Positions 62,852-64,000 of a stretch of 64,000 nt of DNA are shown one piece after another; within the stretch, counting starts at the first letter, position 1; every line of letters starts with the position of its first letter. A program made the position numbers and the translations under genes. Source of the DNA: Carnobacterium gallinarum DSM 4847 (GTDB lineage: Bacteria; Bacillota; Bacilli; Lactobacillales; Carnobacteriaceae); contig NZ_JQLU01000004.1 of NCBI RefSeq assembly GCF_000744375.1, positions 186,001 to 250,000 on the forward strand, in the 5' to 3' direction. Below the pieces are notes generated by a model that saw only the letters and a list, made by a program, of their open reading frames with translations, searched no databases and was not told where the DNA came from.

Positions 62852-63066
62852 TTAGTTGTTTTGCTCACTGGCTGTAACGTTTGTTGCTTGTGGGCCGCGT
62901 GTACCTTCAAGTACATTAAATTGTACAACTTGTCCTTCGCTTAAAGTTTTAAAGCCTTCACCTTCAATTCCAGTGAAATGGACAAAAAGATCTTCTCCAT
63001 CATTGTACTCAATAAAACCGTATCCTTTTTCAGTACTGAACCATTTAACCGTTCCCTTTTGCTTAT
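62852..63066 (-). CDS. csp: Cold-shock protein (CspA family) with a disrupted start codon
   Basis: The minus strand encodes a complete cold-shock domain: [15 protein letters not shown] (RNP1), [13 protein letters not shown] (RNP2) and the end [18 protein letters not shown], 70 residues plus stop. No start codon exists in this frame: upstream codons read TAA GGG GGG CAT GTA CAT AAG CAA AAG. The ribosome site AAGGGGGG lies seven bases before AT-AAG, exactly where ATG-AAG is expected, so one G of the start codon seems deleted. The only ATG nearby (63070 on the minus strand) is in a different frame. It may be a real mutation or a sequence error. The product would be an RNA chaperone. Confidence 0.85.
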
Positions 63067-63132
63067 GTACATGCCCCCCTTAAATTCATAATATTGCCAT
63101 CTGAAAATATAACAAATCGGATAGCTATCTAT

Positions 63133-63161
63133 ATTATAGAAATATTCATTAGCTACGTCAA
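63133..63161 (-). promoter_or_regulatory. Promoter of the cold-shock gene
   Basis: On the minus strand TTGACG (63161-63156), a 17-bp spacer and TATAAT (63138-63133). The leader to the csp start is about 60 nt, shorter than in the classical cspA genes. Confidence 0.8.
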
Positions 63162-63311
63162 TTATAATCGATCATTATTTGAAAAAAAATTAGAGAAATT
63201 ACTTTTCTGGTTCCTTTTTACTAGTTATCTATTGTATAATGAAATAATAACAGAATAAAAAAGAGAAATATCTCTTTAATGTTCGTAATTTAGCAAATGG
63301 AGGAGATTTTT

Positions 63312-64000
63312 GTGAATTTATCAGATATTGAAATTGCACAGCAAACGAAAATGGAGCCAATTGAGGTCGTAGCGCAAAAACTAAATTTGACATCGGAAAA
63401 TTTGGAACAATATGGAAAATATAAAGCAAAAATTGATTTTGAAACATTAAAAGCAGTTGAAGAAAATCCAACAGGTAAGCTGATTTTAGTAACAGCTATT
63501 AATCCAACTCCAGCAGGTGAAGGCAAATCAACTGTAACGATTGGTTTAGCCGATGCCTTAAGTCACCTAGGTAAATCAACAATGATTGCATTACGTGAAC
63601 CTTCATTAGGACCAACGATGGGAATTAAAGGTGGCGCAGCTGGTGGTGGTTATGCACAAGTTGTACCAATGGAGGACATTAACTTACATTTTACTGGGGA
63701 TATGCACGCCATTACTTCTGCAAATAATGCTTTATCTGCATTTATTGACAATCATATTTTTCAAGGGAATTCATTAAATATTGATTCAAGACGAATTATT
63801 TGGAAACGGGTAGTTGATTTGAATGATCGAGCATTGCGCCATGTTAATATTGGGTTAGGCGGCCCAATGCAAGGTGTACCTAGAGAAGATGGTTTTGACA
63901 TTACTGTGGCCAGTGAGATTATGGCGATTTTATGTTTAGCAACGGATCTGAAGGATTTGAAAAAACGTTTGGCAGCGATTGTAATAGGTTATACGTATCA
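63312..64000 (+). CDS. fhs: Formate-tetrahydrofolate ligase, N-terminal part (cut by window edge)
   Basis: The first about 229 residues of a protein normally near 556 residues, which makes 10-formyl-tetrahydrofolate from formate, ATP and tetrahydrofolate. The nucleotide loop [19 protein letters not shown] lies near 60 and [35 protein letters not shown] near 95-130 is highly characteristic. The start is GTG 63312 with GGAGGAG upstream. TATAAT near 63234 may be its promoter. The gene runs off the right edge. Confidence 0.97.
   Translation, partial: MNLSDIEIAQQTKMEPIEVVAQKLNLTSENLEQYGKYKAKIDFETLKAVEENPTGKLILVTAINPTPAGEGKSTVTIGLADALSHLGKSTMIALREPSLGPTMGIKGGAAGGGYAQVVPMEDINLHFTGDMHAITSANNALSAFIDNHIFQGNSLNIDSRRIIWKRVVDLNDRALRHVNIGLGGPMQGVPREDGFDITVASEIMAILCLATDLKDLKKRLAAIVIGYTY

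Noticed and set aside
62856-63083. 75-codon plus-strand frame over the cold-shock region
   Set aside because: The minus strand carries an unmistakable cold-shock domain; the plus-strand frame is its shadow.

Overview
The window is AT-rich, low-GC Gram-positive (Firmicutes) DNA from a non-sporulating member of the Lactobacillales. Gene content (RibU fed by an FMN riboswitch, GpsB, EbsA-like protein, Gram-positive DinG with an exonuclease domain, S1-type RpsA) and protein style fit the Carnobacterium/Enterococcus side of the order. The genus is inference; no rRNA marker is present. Almost everything from about 2.9 kb onward is chromosomal core whose gene order follows the Bacillus subtilis backbone (pfkA-pyk, fur-xerD-deoB-punA, ribT-scpA-scpB-rluB-resDE, fer-ypbB-recQ-ypbE-cmk-rpsA-der-hup, ypiA-ypiB-ypjD-dapB-cca, dinG-ypmB-aspB-asnS-dnaD-nth, recU-ponA, ypsA-gpsB-rnpB-ypsC). 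The sporulation and many biosynthetic genes of that backbone are missing. Layout: 0-2.9 kb is accessory: the end of a polymorphic toxin interrupted by an in-frame stop, a WHH-type nuclease tip, an SMI1/KNR4 immunity protein, a small membrane protein and an HNH endonuclease-like protein. 2.9-12.6 kb carries yjzD, dnaE, pfkA, pyk, an orphan OmpR-type response regulator, a UPF0756 membrane protein and cvfB. 12.6-20.5 kb holds fur, xerD, nucleoside salvage (deoB, punA with a cre-like site), lysA, ribT, the condensin partners scpAB and rluB. 20.5-24.5 kb holds a ResDE/SrrAB-like two-component system and the FMN riboswitch-ribU unit. 24.2-32.1 kb holds ferredoxin, ypbB, recQ, a LysM protein, cmk, rpsA, der and hup. 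32.2-38.1 kb holds a degenerate AroB-like protein followed by ypiA, ypiB, a MazG-type pyrophosphohydrolase, dapB, cca and a thioesterase-like protein. 38.2-44.2 kb holds a nitroreductase and an argCJBDF arginine/ornithine operon. 44.4-53.4 kb holds an unknown protein, dinG, ypmB, aspB, asnS, dnaD, nth and a lipoprotein. 53.4-58.2 kb holds recU-ponA on the minus strand, then ypsA, gpsB and RNase P RNA. 58.3-64 kb holds an RlmL-type methyltransferase, an M32 carboxypeptidase, a membrane protein, RNase HI, an EbsA-like protein, a cold-shock protein gene whose start codon appears broken, and the beginning of fhs. No tRNA, CRISPR array, transposase, prophage or replication origin was seen. The points most worth a second look are: (1) the AroB homologue at the old aro locus that has lost its catalytic and zinc-binding residues; (2) three leader regions with competing or palindromic structure (ribU promoter dyad plus riboswitch, rlmL leader, lysA leader); (3) the orphan response regulator with an altered acidic pocket and a dyad over its own -10; (4) the cold-shock gene without an in-frame start; and (5) the interrupted toxin at the left edge. 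I did not find a clear multi-gene new defence or biosynthetic system.
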